Shown: positions 51,929 through 61,414, counted from the stretch's first letter. The stretch is 64,000 bases of DNA from CBDCUI01 sp965223115 (GCA_965223115.1 OZ244982.1:2232001-2296000), one strand, 5' to 3'. Program-made: numbers and translations. Notes: generated from the letters alone by a model not told the origin.

Positions 51929-52396
51929 ATGACAATTGACATTGGTATTAACGAAGTAAATCGAGTCAATATTGCGAAGGGTTTAAAACACCTTCTTGCG
52001 GATTCATATACACTATATCTGCAAACCCATAACTTTCACTGGAATGTTACAGGGCCATATTTTTCTGAACTCCATCTAATGTTTGAAGAACATTATACTG
52101 AGCTTGCAACAGCAGTGGATGAAATTGCGGAGCGAATTAGGACATTAGATATAACTGCTCCTGGTACATATGCTGAATTTTCAAAATTGAGTCGAATCAA
52201 TGAGGTCGAAGGAGTGCCCGCTGCAAATGATATGGTCGAAATCCTTAAAAATGGTCATGAAAAAGTTGTTAAAACTTGTCGAGATGTATTGAAAATTGCC
52301 CAAGAGGCAGACGATGAATCTACTGTCGCATTAGTATCTGATCGCATGCGTGTTCACGAAAAAACAGCATGGATGCTACGTGCTTTAAACCAATAA
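51929..52396 (+). CDS. dps: Dps-family DNA-protecting ferritin-like protein
   Basis: 155-residue four-helix protein forming dodecamers that oxidise and store iron and shield DNA. The ferroxidase residues are in THNFHWNVTGPYFSELHLMFEEHYTELATAVDEIAERIR (His, Asp/Glu set near 34-70). GGAG precedes the ATG. Between repeat copies E and F. Confidence 0.93.
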   Translation: MTIDIGINEVNRVNIAKGLKHLLADSYTLYLQTHNFHWNVTGPYFSELHLMFEEHYTELATAVDEIAERIRTLDITAPGTYAEFSKLSRINEVEGVPAANDMVEILKNGHEKVVKTCRDVLKIAQEADDESTVALVSDRMRVHEKTAWMLRALNQ

Positions 52397-52470
52397 AGTT
52401 GCTTCAGTGAAGACAGAAGCCAATAATTATTACTGTAGAGAAAATATTCTACAATAATAAAAACTAAATA

Positions 52471-52502
52471 GACGACCACTATTGACCGAAAGCAGGCATT
52501 TG
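52471..52502. repeat. Inverted-repeat element, copy F
   Basis: GACGACCACTATTGACCGAA followed by AGCAGGCATTTG: centre kept, outer arms changed. It lies 74 bases after dps. Confidence 0.55.
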
Positions 52503-52681
52503 CAAGAATGGGAACTTTAAACTGAGGCAATATTCCTGTCACATCTTTTATTCATATTTTCATGTGTTCACTAAATTACATGAAATCGCCAATTTACTGA
52601 GATGGAACAGGGAATTCTAGCTTTAAAAAGCCTACCCTTTACTAATCTATTTACCTTTCTATAAGGTTTGATAAGCATCTG

Positions 52682-52987
52682 ATGGTAGCACCCGTCTACA
52701 AAAAAATGGCCGGTACATCCGCAGTATTTCTCTTTGCTGACTTTGCAAAGGCTTCACCTGTGGAAAGAGATGGCATGACCTGGACTGCAAAAGAATTGCA
52801 TCTCGATAAACTTCCTCAGCCACGTCAGAAAAAAGCTGCAATGGCTAACGCTCTTGCTTTGGAAGGCCTGGAAGAATATGACATGCCAAATAACGGAGAT
52901 GTTCGTAGAGTAGAATCAATTGGTGTGGAATTTATTTATTTTGATTTAATTCGTGGATGGATACAGCTCAACGAAAAGCATTCCTAA
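52682..52987 (+). CDS. Unknown 101-aa protein
   Basis: Small soluble protein with a hydrophobic start (VFLFADFAKASPVERDGMTWTAKELHLDKLP) and an acidic end. Ribosome site is weak. It precedes the macro-domain gene by 84 bases and they may be co-transcribed. No family recognised. Confidence 0.55.
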   Translation: MVAPVYKKMAGTSAVFLFADFAKASPVERDGMTWTAKELHLDKLPQPRQKKAAMANALALEGLEEYDMPNNGDVRRVESIGVEFIYFDLIRGWIQLNEKHS

Positions 52988-53071
52988 AGATCGTTCTTTA
53001 ATGTTTCCACTAACTAAAGATACCAGACGAATTACTTTTACATAATTTAAAACACAAAGGAAAATTACTCT

Positions 53072-53566
53072 ATGATTTACGAAGTAGCTGGTGATATTTT
53101 ATTGACAAGAGCAAAAGCTATAGCCCATGGAGTTGCTCCAAATGATCATTTTAATAATGGTTTAGCCCTTTCTCTTCGAGAACAATGGCCTGCGATGGCT
53201 AAGGATTTCCGACATTATGCACATCAGTCACATCCCAAGGCAGGAGAGATATGGACTTGGGGAGGCGCAGGCGGAATACGTATATTTAACTTGCTTACAC
53301 AAACAGGGAAGCATGAGCACGGGGCTAAACCAGGTCCTGCGACTTTATCAAATGTTAATCATTGCTTAAGGCTATTGAGACACGAGCTTGAAAATGGTGA
53401 GGTTGATAGTCTCTCCTTACCAAAACTCGCGACAGGAGTGGGTGGTCTACAGTGGAACGATGTGTTGCCTTTAATACAAAATCATTTAGGTGATTTATCA
53501 ATCCCTATATATATCTATACAACTTATCATGAAGGTAAAAAAGCTAATGAAGTAAGTATAGATTAG
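53072..53566 (+). CDS. Macro-domain protein (ADP-ribose binding or hydrolysis)
   Basis: 164 residues, a single macro domain. The ADP-ribose-binding start is IYEVAGDILLTRAKAIAHGVAPND with the NGLALSLREQWP helix, and the second loop is SLPKLATGVGGLQWNDVLP, comparable to PxxxGxGG in other macro domains. AAAGGA precedes the ATG. No DarT-like toxin is next to it, so an orphan ADP-ribosyl hydrolase or sensor is likely. Confidence 0.82.
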   Translation: MIYEVAGDILLTRAKAIAHGVAPNDHFNNGLALSLREQWPAMAKDFRHYAHQSHPKAGEIWTWGGAGGIRIFNLLTQTGKHEHGAKPGPATLSNVNHCLRLLRHELENGEVDSLSLPKLATGVGGLQWNDVLPLIQNHLGDLSIPIYIYTTYHEGKKANEVSID

Positions 53567-53602
53567 CATGCGTAAGACTAGAATCGAACACATGCAAATT
53601 TA

Positions 53603-53633
53603 AAATAGCTGCTAACGCTCTATATGGACATTT
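53603..53633. repeat. Inverted-repeat element, copy G (degenerate)
   Basis: AATAGCTGCTAACGCTCTAT then ATGGACATTT; right arm GGACATT is kept. Lies between the macro-domain and CBS genes. Confidence 0.5.
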
Positions 53634-53751
53634 ATAAAATAGAGTATAGATAAAGAGTTATCCTATTAAATTTTGAGATTAATCAATAACTATATTTTTA
53701 TCATCATTAGACTTAAAAGACGAAAGTATTTATATTTATTATAGTTTGATT

Positions 53752-54162
53752 ATGAAAAAGAAACCGACTCTTAAAGCTGCAATGACACCTTTTCCATACT
53801 CGGTAAAATTAGAAACTCCATTAGTTGCAGCGAATGAAATGATGCAAGAACATAATATTCATCATCTTCCTGTGATTGATAATGAAATGATTTTTGGAAT
53901 TGTTACGCAAAAAGATATAAATGCAATACAAAAATTAATGCTCGATAGAGGTTCGGATGAAAATCTAGAAGTTCGTTATGCTTATATTTCAAAACCCTAT
54001 ATTGTTGATATTAATGAACCAATTGAAAACATTCTGTTAACAATGGCAGATAAGCATATAGATGCTGTAATAATCACTAAGCATAAAAAATTAGTAGGAG
54101 TGTTTACATATATAGACGCATGTCGTTTTTTTGGTGAATATATAAAGACAAAATATTCCTGA
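53752..54162 (+). CDS. Tandem CBS-domain protein
   Basis: 136 residues made only of two CBS motifs: MTPFPYSVKLETPLVAANEMMQEHNIHHLPVIDNEMIFGIVTQKDI and a second at about 81-130 (SKPYIVDINEPIENILLTMADKHIDAVIITKHKKLVGVFTYIDA). Such pairs bind adenosyl nucleotides and act as energy sensors. The ATG at 53752 is preferred to a TTG two codons upstream. Confidence 0.85.
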   Translation: MKKKPTLKAAMTPFPYSVKLETPLVAANEMMQEHNIHHLPVIDNEMIFGIVTQKDINAIQKLMLDRGSDENLEVRYAYISKPYIVDINEPIENILLTMADKHIDAVIITKHKKLVGVFTYIDACRFFGEYIKTKYS

Positions 54163-54200
54163 AAATTCTAACAATGATGTTACATAAAGTACAAAGTAAA

Positions 54201-54233
54201 AATAATCGCTAATAACTCTGGGCAAGTGTTATT
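54201..54233. repeat. Possible inverted-repeat element, copy H (very degenerate)
   Basis: AATAATCGCTAATAACTCTG then GGCAAGTGTTATT. Only the left part resembles the element. Reported because it falls in the expected place between two accessory genes. Confidence 0.25.
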
Positions 54234-54274
54234 AATATCAATTTTGTAATTGACATAAAATTAGAGGAACAGTG

Positions 54275-54577
54275 ATGGATAAAAGCTGGAATCTTGAAGA
54301 CGTACAAAAACTGGCTGAAGAGCTTCCTCACACATTATCTAAACCTCCCAAAGAAGCCATTGAACCACTTGAAAAGGGTAATAAAGCAAAACTCATATTT
54401 AATTTTAATAATGATGATCCACAAGCTCCGAACGAAGAGCAATTATGGGTTGAGATCCTCTTAGTACAAAGTGATAAATTTTTAGGCCAGTTAGAAGGCA
54501 ATCCTAAATATATTCAAGATTTAAAATGTGGAGAAATAATTGAATTTGAAGAACGCCATATCATAGATACAGCCTGA
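54275..54577 (+). CDS. DUF2314-like protein, 100 aa
   Basis: GAGGA at 6-base spacing fixes the ATG at 54275. The pattern AKLIFNFN...EEQLWVEILLVQSDKFLGQLEGNPKYIQDLKCGEIIEFEERHIID resembles DUF2314 (W(V/M)xV, then G.L.N.P, then a G-(D/E)-x-(V/I)-x-F patch and an Ile-Asp end). Function unknown; such proteins are sometimes immunity-like. The match is by pattern only. Confidence 0.65.
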   Translation: MDKSWNLEDVQKLAEELPHTLSKPPKEAIEPLEKGNKAKLIFNFNNDDPQAPNEEQLWVEILLVQSDKFLGQLEGNPKYIQDLKCGEIIEFEERHIIDTA

Positions 54578-54786
54578 GGTTGTTCACTGTACTCAACGAT
54601 AAAATATACAAGTATATTTTAGTTATCCACCGACTGTTGTTTAAAGAGTAATCATAGAAAACAATGATTAGGCATTATAATTCCTTCTAATTTATAAGCT
54701 GCAGATATAGATAAGTATCTAAATAATTTATTTTACTAGTTTGTAACAGAAATATTTCCAACTGTATGAGCAATTAATCTTCCCCA

Positions 54787-55158
54787 TTATTCAACTTTTA
54801 CTATATGAGTTATCCCACCACCATGGTCGAGGGATTCCCATGCCATTTTCCCACTATCATATTCTAGAATTTTCAATCGGCCAGGTTTTTTTCCTTTCAT
54901 ATATATAATATCCCCTTCACAACTATACTCACCTGACACATCTATTACTGGTGTCGTTTTTTGAAAACGGACCATGCCGTTTGTCATAAATTCCCATGAT
55001 TGACTGTCATCCTTGATTTTATTTCCTGCAAATACCACGTATGACTGTTGCCATTTACCGATGATATCTTCTGCACACTCAGCGTATACAATATTTGAGT
55101 GCATAAAAATAATACTGAGCACAGCAAATAAGTAAGTCAGCTTAATTGTTTTTGCCAT
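54787..55158 (-). CDS. Secreted lipocalin-like protein, 123 aa
   Basis: GAGGAAACAG before the ATG at 55158 sets the start; residues 1-26 are a signal peptide (VYA cut). The mature part opens with ECAEDIIGKWQQSYVVF and continues with short antiparallel strands, which suggests a small lipocalin-type barrel. The only minus-strand gene in the accessory block. Ligand unknown. Confidence 0.65.
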   Translation of the reverse strand: MAKTIKLTYLFAVLSIIFMHSNIVYAECAEDIIGKWQQSYVVFAGNKIKDDSQSWEFMTNGMVRFQKTTPVIDVSGEYSCEGDIIYMKGKKPGRLKILEYDSGKMAWESLDHGGGITHIVKVE

Positions 55159-55480
55159 AACTGTTTCCTCTTGCAAAGATTTCTAGTCATTAAAATCATA
55201 CAACGTTCTTTCTTGTAGCGCATAAAAAAATTTAAAGCCATTACAAAATTGAGTCAGCTCTAAATGGGAAAATAATCTAATGAAGAATCACAAATAACAT
55301 GCAATTTTAGAAATCTCATTACAGCTCTTTAATTATTGAGTTTACTGCCCATCTAACAACTGTTTATTACTGAATGCGGACATTACCAGTCTATTGATCT
55401 TGATTTATTTAACTTTATACATGATCGATACAATAAATATATGGAAAATTAGTGTTCGTTTTTCCTATACTCTCATAATA
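55159..55480. other. Intergenic region with half of the repeat element (copy I)
   Basis: GCGGACATT at 55376-55384 is identical to the right arm of copy A; no left arm is recognisable. Open frames from 55394 lead into the next gene through TTG or ATG codons without ribosome sites. Nothing else seen. Confidence 0.4.
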
Positions 55481-56053
55481 ATGAATATGACCACCCCTTA
55501 CATTCTCAGTTTTTTACTAGCAGGTTTATTAACCCTGCTTACAGTTATTTATCAAAACTATGAATTTCTACTTTATGCAATAACAGCAATTATTTTGATT
55601 GTAATTCTCTACAAGACAGATCAGTACTTTAAATACAAACAACTAGGGTTATGGTTATTTAATATTTGGCTGATTCTGCATATTTTAGGGGGGTTGGCAT
55701 CCTATCAAGGTGTTCGGTTTTACGATTTGATTCTTTTAGATCTTGTAGGTGAACCATATCACGTACTTAAATATGACCAATTCGTACATTTTTATTGTTA
55801 TGTAGTCATGTCGATTCTTATGTGGAGTGTGATTCATAAAATAATGAAGCCGAATGCAAGTAATATTGTCATATGTGTTATAACGATTTTAGCCGCATCA
55901 AGTTTGGGAGCAATTAACGAAATTATTGAGTTTTTTGCTGTCGTTGCAACGGGTACGCAAGGCGTTGGCGGGTACATCAATACGGCAATTGATCTAGTTG
56001 CAAACCTACTTGGAGCAGTTGTGGGTACGCTCTTTATGTATGCTAAACAATAA
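55481..56053 (+). CDS. YjdF/DUF2238-like membrane protein
   Basis: About 190 residues with five to six membrane helices. The conserved YDQFVHFYCYVVMSILMW and SSLGAINEIIEFFAVVATGTQGVGGYINTAIDLVANLLGAVVG match the YjdF-like pattern (DQxxH, NExxEF, D...N.LG). The start is uncertain: ATG 55481, ATG 55421 and TTG 55394 are all in frame. Role unknown. Confidence 0.75.
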   Translation: MNMTTPYILSFLLAGLLTLLTVIYQNYEFLLYAITAIILIVILYKTDQYFKYKQLGLWLFNIWLILHILGGLASYQGVRFYDLILLDLVGEPYHVLKYDQFVHFYCYVVMSILMWSVIHKIMKPNASNIVICVITILAASSLGAINEIIEFFAVVATGTQGVGGYINTAIDLVANLLGAVVGTLFMYAKQ

Positions 56054-56177
56054 TTCTAAAGATTTTTGATAGATGCTGTACTGAATATATTGGCACATAG
56101 AGCTCAAAGCAGACTTTTAAGTGTTTATAGTTTAATCTCGATATAGACATTTTACTCATAATAATTAACTCATATCG

Positions 56178-57029
56178 ATGCAAACAAATTCTAAAAAAAC
56201 TGAACCGACTCGTTTTGCTGTAATTGGCAATCCTATTGCACATAGTAAATCTCCTGAAATTCATCTTCTGTTTGCTGATCAAACTGGTGAAGTTATTCAA
56301 TATAAAAAAATACTTGCAGAGATCGGTCAATTTAAAACAGTTGTAAATAAATTTTTTGAAGCGGGTGGTATGGGTTTGAATATAACCGTACCTTTTAAAA
56401 CTGATGCATTTGAATATGTAGACGAACACACTGACTATGCGAAACATGCCGGTGCCGTTAATACGATTATTCGAAAAGAAAATGATAGCTACCTTGGTGC
56501 AAATACAGATGGTATAGGCTTATTGCGTGATATAAAGAAAACACTACGTTTACAGCTATTAAACAAAAGAATATTAATCGTTGGTGCTGGTGGTGCGGTA
56601 CAAGGAATTGTAGAACCGTTGCTTGTAGAAAAACCAGCAGAACTTATTATTGCAAACCGTACTGTTAGTAAAGCACAAACCATTGCTGATAACTTTAACT
56701 CAATTGGAGAGATTATAGCCTGTGGTTTATATGAAATACCTGCAAAACAATATGATCTTATTCTACATGCCACATCGGCCGCTCTTCACAATGGTGAATT
56801 GAGCTTGCCTACAAATATAATTGGAGCTCATACTTGTTGTTATGATCTTTTATATAGTGACTCAGATACACCTTTTATGCAGTTAGGTAAAAAAGCTAAT
56901 GCTGCTATTGTTGTGGATGGTTTTGGCATGTTATTGGAACAAGCAGCAGAAGCTTTTTATCTATGGCACGGAAAACGTCCGGATACAACCATGGCAATGA
57001 ATTATTTTCGCCCGAATAGACAGTTATAG
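56178..57029 (+). CDS. aroE: Shikimate dehydrogenase
   Basis: NADPH-dependent reduction of dehydroshikimate in aromatic amino acid synthesis. 283 residues. Catalytic K74 in NITVPFK and D111 in GANTDGIG. Shikimate-binding SKS at 23-25 and GAVNT at 92-96. NADP loop IVGAGGAVQGIV, with NRTVSK giving the 2'-phosphate contact. Two bases before ubiA. Confidence 0.95.
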   Translation: MQTNSKKTEPTRFAVIGNPIAHSKSPEIHLLFADQTGEVIQYKKILAEIGQFKTVVNKFFEAGGMGLNITVPFKTDAFEYVDEHTDYAKHAGAVNTIIRKENDSYLGANTDGIGLLRDIKKTLRLQLLNKRILIVGAGGAVQGIVEPLLVEKPAELIIANRTVSKAQTIADNFNSIGEIIACGLYEIPAKQYDLILHATSAALHNGELSLPTNIIGAHTCCYDLLYSDSDTPFMQLGKKANAAIVVDGFGMLLEQAAEAFYLWHGKRPDTTMAMNYFRPNRQL

Positions 57030-57031
57030 CC

Positions 57032-57931
57032 ATGCCTAAGCTAGACTTTTCTTTTATTGATTCTAAACGTCTTGTTAGCTATGCAAAATTGGTACGCTTA
57101 AATAAGCCTATTGGCATTTTTTTATTGTTATGGCCAACCTTGTGGGCATTATTTATTTCAGCCGATGGCAAACCTAGTATTTTAGTATTATTTGTTTTCG
57201 TTCTTGGTGTAATACTCATGCGTTCTGCAGGCTGCGCAATTAATGATTATGTAGACCGTGACATTGACCCCTTTGTCGCGCGTACCCACCAACGACCCAT
57301 TGCAAGTGGCGCCATTCAGCCACGTGAGGCATTAATGCTATTCGCAGTGCTGTTGTTGATTGCTCTTTTACTGGTAGTGATATTTTTAAATCAGCTGACA
57401 TTGTACTTTGCCATAGCAGGCGCATTACTTGCAGCAACTTATCCATTTATGAAGCGTATGCATTTTCTGCCACAGGTACACCTTGGAATTGCGTTTGCAT
57501 GGTCGATACCTATGGCATTTACTGCTATTAATAATGACTTCCCACCTCCACTTGCTTGGTTAATTTTTACCTGTGCAGTTATCTGGACCACTGCCTATGA
57601 CACCATTTATGCTATGGCTGACCGTGAGGATGATTTAAAAATTGGCGTCAAATCAACTGCGATTTTATTTGGCCCCATGGATAAATTTGCCATTGGCATC
57701 ATGCAGCTTTTAGTGCTTCTATGCCTTGTATTAATTGGTATAAATGCCGGCATGAGCTGGGTGTATTATGCAGCTATATTCATTGGTGCAGGGCTATTCG
57801 TATACCAACAAATGTTGATCAGGTTGCGACTAGCCGACCGTTGTATAGATGCTTTTTTAAATAATCAGTATTTTGGCTTGGTTATTTTTCTTGGTATTGC
57901 CGCGCATTATCATTTACCCACCTTTGTTTAA
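57032..57931 (+). CDS. ubiA: 4-hydroxybenzoate polyprenyltransferase
   Basis: Membrane prenyltransferase of ubiquinone synthesis. 299 residues, about nine helices. The two Asp-rich Mg-prenyl-diphosphate motifs are NDYVDRDID at 71-79 and YAMADREDDLKIG near 196-208. Overlaps the end of convergent comF by 4 bases. Confidence 0.94.
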   Translation: MPKLDFSFIDSKRLVSYAKLVRLNKPIGIFLLLWPTLWALFISADGKPSILVLFVFVLGVILMRSAGCAINDYVDRDIDPFVARTHQRPIASGAIQPREALMLFAVLLLIALLLVVIFLNQLTLYFAIAGALLAATYPFMKRMHFLPQVHLGIAFAWSIPMAFTAINNDFPPPLAWLIFTCAVIWTTAYDTIYAMADREDDLKIGVKSTAILFGPMDKFAIGIMQLLVLLCLVLIGINAGMSWVYYAAIFIGAGLFVYQQMLIRLRLADRCIDAFLNNQYFGLVIFLGIAAHYHLPTFV

Positions 57932-58647
57932 ACTACTCGTGCCACACACCAAACATCAATGTGTTTTGCGCCAGATTGCTTTAAACATTTAGCCATTTCA
58001 TTAACGGTGCTTCCTGTCGTCATAACGTCATCAATAATTACAATGTTTTTATCTTTAAATACTGAATTAGACGAACGTAATTTAAACGCATCTTTAACAT
58101 TTGCTCGCCTTTGTTTTGCCGGCAATTCCATTTGTACATGAGTAGGTTTAGCCCTATATATATCTTTAATACTGATCTCTTTAGAAAGATATTTATTTAA
58201 AATGCGTGCAATTTCTAATGACTGATTAAAGCCTCGTTTACGTAGTCGTTTTTTATGTAGTGGTACAGGTACCAGCACATCCGGGAGTATGCGATTTTGT
58301 TGTTGAATCTGCTTTGCTAGTAGTGTAGCTAACAATTTTCCATGATTTAACTTATTATTAAATTTAAATTGATAAATTGATTCACGAATAAACCCTTTAA
58401 ATAAAAAAGGTGCATAAGATGTATCAAAATAAATTTTCCGATTGTTACAAGCACCACAGGCTTTTGCATTTGTATGGGCCAATGGCATAGCACAACGTTC
58501 ACAAGCAAACTTAATCTTAAGTAAATTTTTATAGCAGGATTCACACAGATCTATGCCTGCATGGCCTTTATCTTCACAGCATAAACATATATTTGGATAT
58601 ATAAATGAGCTAATTTGCTCTAGCGCTGCTTTTATTTGATCATGCAT
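57928..58647 (-). CDS. comF: ComF/GntX-family phosphoribosyltransferase-like protein
   Basis: 239 residues. N-terminal zinc ribbons of CxxC type (CLCCEDKG, LCESCYKN, CERCAMP, CGACNNR), then a PRTase fold with the PRPP loop IVIIDDVMTTGSTVNEM. ComF is needed for DNA uptake in transformable bacteria. Divergent from bioB. Confidence 0.93.
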   Translation of the reverse strand: MHDQIKAALEQISSFIYPNICLCCEDKGHAGIDLCESCYKNLLKIKFACERCAMPLAHTNAKACGACNNRKIYFDTSYAPFLFKGFIRESIYQFKFNNKLNHGKLLATLLAKQIQQQNRILPDVLVPVPLHKKRLRKRGFNQSLEIARILNKYLSKEISIKDIYRAKPTHVQMELPAKQRRANVKDAFKLRSSNSVFKDKNIVIIDDVMTTGSTVNEMAKCLKQSGAKHIDVWCVARVV

Positions 58648-58714
58648 AAGTTGACAGTCGACCCCAAAAGATTAGACTTGCATTTTTTATCAATAAGCAG
58701 ACTATTTTAACATC

Positions 58715-59698
58715 ATGCCAAATGATACACCCCGACATGATTGGGAAATTGAAGAAGTATTAAGCCTTTACGATTTACCGTTTAATGACCTTTTGTTTCA
58801 ATCCCACACAACACATAGAGCCAATCACGATCCAAATAAAGTACAAATTAGCACCTTACTTTCTATCAAAACAGGCTCTTGCTCTGAGGACTGTGCATAC
58901 TGCCCTCAAAGCGGTCATTATGATACGGACATTGAGCCAGAACGCTTATTATCTATAGAAGAAGTTCAACAAAGTGCTACCGCTGCAAAGCAAAATGGTG
59001 CATCACGATTTTGTATGGGTGCCGCATGGCGCAGCCCTACAGATAAACATTTAGATCATGTCATCGAGATGATAAAAGTAGTAAAAAATGTTGGGCTTGA
59101 ATCGTGTGTAACACTAGGCATGTTGAGCAAAGAACAAACTCAACGACTTAAACAGGCAGGTCTTGATTATTATAATCACAATCTAGATACATCACCTGAA
59201 TTTTATGGCAATGTCATCACCACACGCACTTACCAAGATCGTTTAGAAACGCTTGAATATGTGCGTGATGCTGGGATACATGTTTGCTGTGGCGGCATAT
59301 TGGGGATGGGTGAATCAAGAGAGGATCGGGCAGGATTATTAAAACAACTCGCTTGTTTACCACAACACCCTGAATCGGTACCCATTAATATGTTAATACA
59401 AATAAAGGGAACGCCGTTACATGGTATAGATGAACTTGATGACTTTGAGTTTATACGCACCATTGCCATCGCTCGAATCATGATGCCGAATTCTTATGTG
59501 CGTCTTTCAGCTGGGCGAGAGAACATGAACGAGCAAACACAGGCATTGTGTTTTTTTGCTGGTGCAAATTCTATTTTTTATGGTGACACTTTACTAACGG
59601 CAAAAAATCCTGCTATGCACAAAGACCAAATATTATTAAGCCGTTTAGGCATAGATGCTGATAAAATTTCAAAAGATCAAACTGCAACCATTAATTAA
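58715..59698 (+). CDS. bioB: Biotin synthase
   Basis: Radical SAM enzyme inserting sulfur into dethiobiotin. 327 residues. The 4Fe-4S cysteines are C56, C60 and C63 in GSCSEDCAYCPQS. YNHNLDTSPEFY and MPNSYVRLSAGRENM (with the Arg and Cys ligands of the auxiliary cluster nearby) are typical. bioB-bioF are 20 bases apart. Confidence 0.96.
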   Translation: MPNDTPRHDWEIEEVLSLYDLPFNDLLFQSHTTHRANHDPNKVQISTLLSIKTGSCSEDCAYCPQSGHYDTDIEPERLLSIEEVQQSATAAKQNGASRFCMGAAWRSPTDKHLDHVIEMIKVVKNVGLESCVTLGMLSKEQTQRLKQAGLDYYNHNLDTSPEFYGNVITTRTYQDRLETLEYVRDAGIHVCCGGILGMGESREDRAGLLKQLACLPQHPESVPINMLIQIKGTPLHGIDELDDFEFIRTIAIARIMMPNSYVRLSAGRENMNEQTQALCFFAGANSIFYGDTLLTAKNPAMHKDQILLSRLGIDADKISKDQTATIN

Positions 59699-59718
59699 TT
59701 CTTTATTGTTAAACAATT

Positions 59719-60867
59719 ATGAAAGATCTAGCAACTGAGCTAGATGGGCTGAAACAACAGCATTTATATCGAGTGCGCAATGTATGTTCGACTGCACAAC
59801 AAATAGAACCTGTTATTAATGGAAAAAAAATTCTATCTTTTTGTAGTAATGATTATTTGGGTTTAGCTAACCACCCAAAAGTTATCAATGCATTAATAAT
59901 TGGAGCAAAAACTTTTGGGGTTGGTGCTGGTGCATCACATTTAATTACAGGTCATCATCAATGTCATCATGCCTTAGAAGAAGAGTTAGCTAACTTTATC
60001 GGCACTGAACGTACCTTGTTATTTTCCACAGGTTACATGGCAAACTTAGGTGTCGTCAGTTCATTCGCTGATCATAATAGTATTGTATTCGAAGATCGTT
60101 TAAACCATGCCTCATTGATTGATGCCGGTATTTTGTCACGCGCAAAAATTATCCGCTATCAACACTTAAATGTAGAACAGTTACACAGGAAACTATCTAG
60201 CACTAAAGAAAAATCTAAATTTATTATAAGCGACGGTGTATTTAGCATGGATGGAAGTATTTCGCCTATAACAAACTTACAAGCAATCACTAAAGATAAT
60301 AACGCGCAACTAATCATCGATGATGCACACGGCATAGGAGTTATAGGAAAAGAAGGTAGAGGTTGTACTGAAGGTATATTAGAGTCAAATACAATTTTGA
60401 TCGGAACGCTAGGCAAAGCCTTTGGAACTTTTGGTGCTTTTGTAGCAGGAAAACAAGACTCTATTGAGTGGATTATGCAACGCGCACGAACCTATATTTA
60501 CACAACAGCTATCCCGCCCGCTATTGCGGAAGCAACACGTACAAGTTTACAAATCATCCAAGAAGAATCTTGGCGAAGACAGAAATTACAAAAATTAATT
60601 GATTACTTTAGACAGCAATGTATTGAAGCCGAGATTCCTTTAAGCAATTTTTCTACACACATTCAACCTATAATAGTTGGTGCATCTGACAGTGCGCTCA
60701 AAATTAGTTCGGCTTTACTCGATAAAGGCATTCTTGTTTCTGCAATTCGCCCTCCTACTGTACCTAAAGATACTGCACGCCTGCGCATCAGTTTTTCAGC
60801 AGATCATGATGAATCACATGTTGATCAATTGATTGAGGCACTTACGGAATCTTTAAAATCATACTAA
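59719..60867 (+). CDS. bioF: 8-amino-7-oxononanoate synthase
   Basis: PLP enzyme joining pimeloyl thioester and alanine. 382 residues. FCSNDYLGLANHP, IIDDAHGIGVIGKEGRG (PLP Asp/His) and the PLP lysine in GTLGKAFGTFGAFVAG identify it. bioC, bioH and bioD are not in this window. Confidence 0.95.
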   Translation: MKDLATELDGLKQQHLYRVRNVCSTAQQIEPVINGKKILSFCSNDYLGLANHPKVINALIIGAKTFGVGAGASHLITGHHQCHHALEEELANFIGTERTLLFSTGYMANLGVVSSFADHNSIVFEDRLNHASLIDAGILSRAKIIRYQHLNVEQLHRKLSSTKEKSKFIISDGVFSMDGSISPITNLQAITKDNNAQLIIDDAHGIGVIGKEGRGCTEGILESNTILIGTLGKAFGTFGAFVAGKQDSIEWIMQRARTYIYTTAIPPAIAEATRTSLQIIQEESWRRQKLQKLIDYFRQQCIEAEIPLSNFSTHIQPIIVGASDSALKISSALLDKGILVSAIRPPTVPKDTARLRISFSADHDESHVDQLIEALTESLKSY

Positions 60868-60959
60868 GTTCATTAGGGTGCGGCACTTCTTGCATTCACA
60901 GCTAGGTATTATTACAGTGCCCAACGATCTTAAATAACAATAACAACGAGGAGGATACT

Positions 60960-61370
60960 ATGGGCATGATCAGTGAATTTAAAGAATTTGCCCTTAAAGG
61001 AAACATGATGGATATGGCCACCGGCATCATTATTGGTGCGGCTGTATCTGCTGTTGTAGGTTCTATGGTCGATGACCTTCTAATGCCAATTATAGGCTTG
61101 TTTACGGGTGGTATCGACTTTTCCAATCTGTTTATAAATTTAGGTGAAGGTGATTACTCATCACTCGCAGCCGCAAAAGAAGCAGGAGCTTCTATTTTTG
61201 CCTATGGCGCCTTTATTCAGGCAATTATCAATTTTTTAATCATTGCTTTTGTTATTTTTATGCTCATTAAAGCCATGAACAGCTTAAAGAAAAAAGAAGA
61301 AGAAAAACCTGCTGCTCCACCAGAAGAAATTATGTTATTACGGGAAATACGTGACAATTTGAAAAAATAA
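60960..61370 (+). CDS. mscL: Large-conductance mechanosensitive channel
   Basis: 136 residues, pentameric emergency-release channel. FKEFALKGNMMDMATGIIIGAAVSAVVGSMVDDLLMP is the N-terminal helix and pore helix. The second helix and the cytoplasmic bundle (EEIMLLREIRDNLKK) are present. GGAGG at ideal spacing. Ends at a two-way terminator shared with radC. Confidence 0.96.
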   Translation: MGMISEFKEFALKGNMMDMATGIIIGAAVSAVVGSMVDDLLMPIIGLFTGGIDFSNLFINLGEGDYSSLAAAKEAGASIFAYGAFIQAIINFLIIAFVIFMLIKAMNSLKKKEEEKPAAPPEEIMLLREIRDNLKK

Positions 61371-61385
61371 TTCACTCATCGTAAT

Positions 61386-61408
61386 CCGGGCAATTTTAAA
61401 TTGCCTGG
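61386..61408. terminator. Two-way terminator between mscL and radC
   Basis: CCGGGCAAT / ATTGCCTGG with one G-T pair and a TTTAA loop, between convergent genes. Confidence 0.7.
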
Positions 61409-61414
61409 TTAATA

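Noticed and set aside
51733..51939. 68-codon open frame upstream of dps
   Set aside because: No ribosome site, no domain, overlaps the dps start and lies in the probable promoter region.
48887..54233. Integron attC sites
   Set aside because: The repeats lack paired RYYYAAC / GTTRRRY core sites, and no integron integrase gene is in the window. Some cassette-like logic remains, so the region is reported as a repeat-punctuated block instead.
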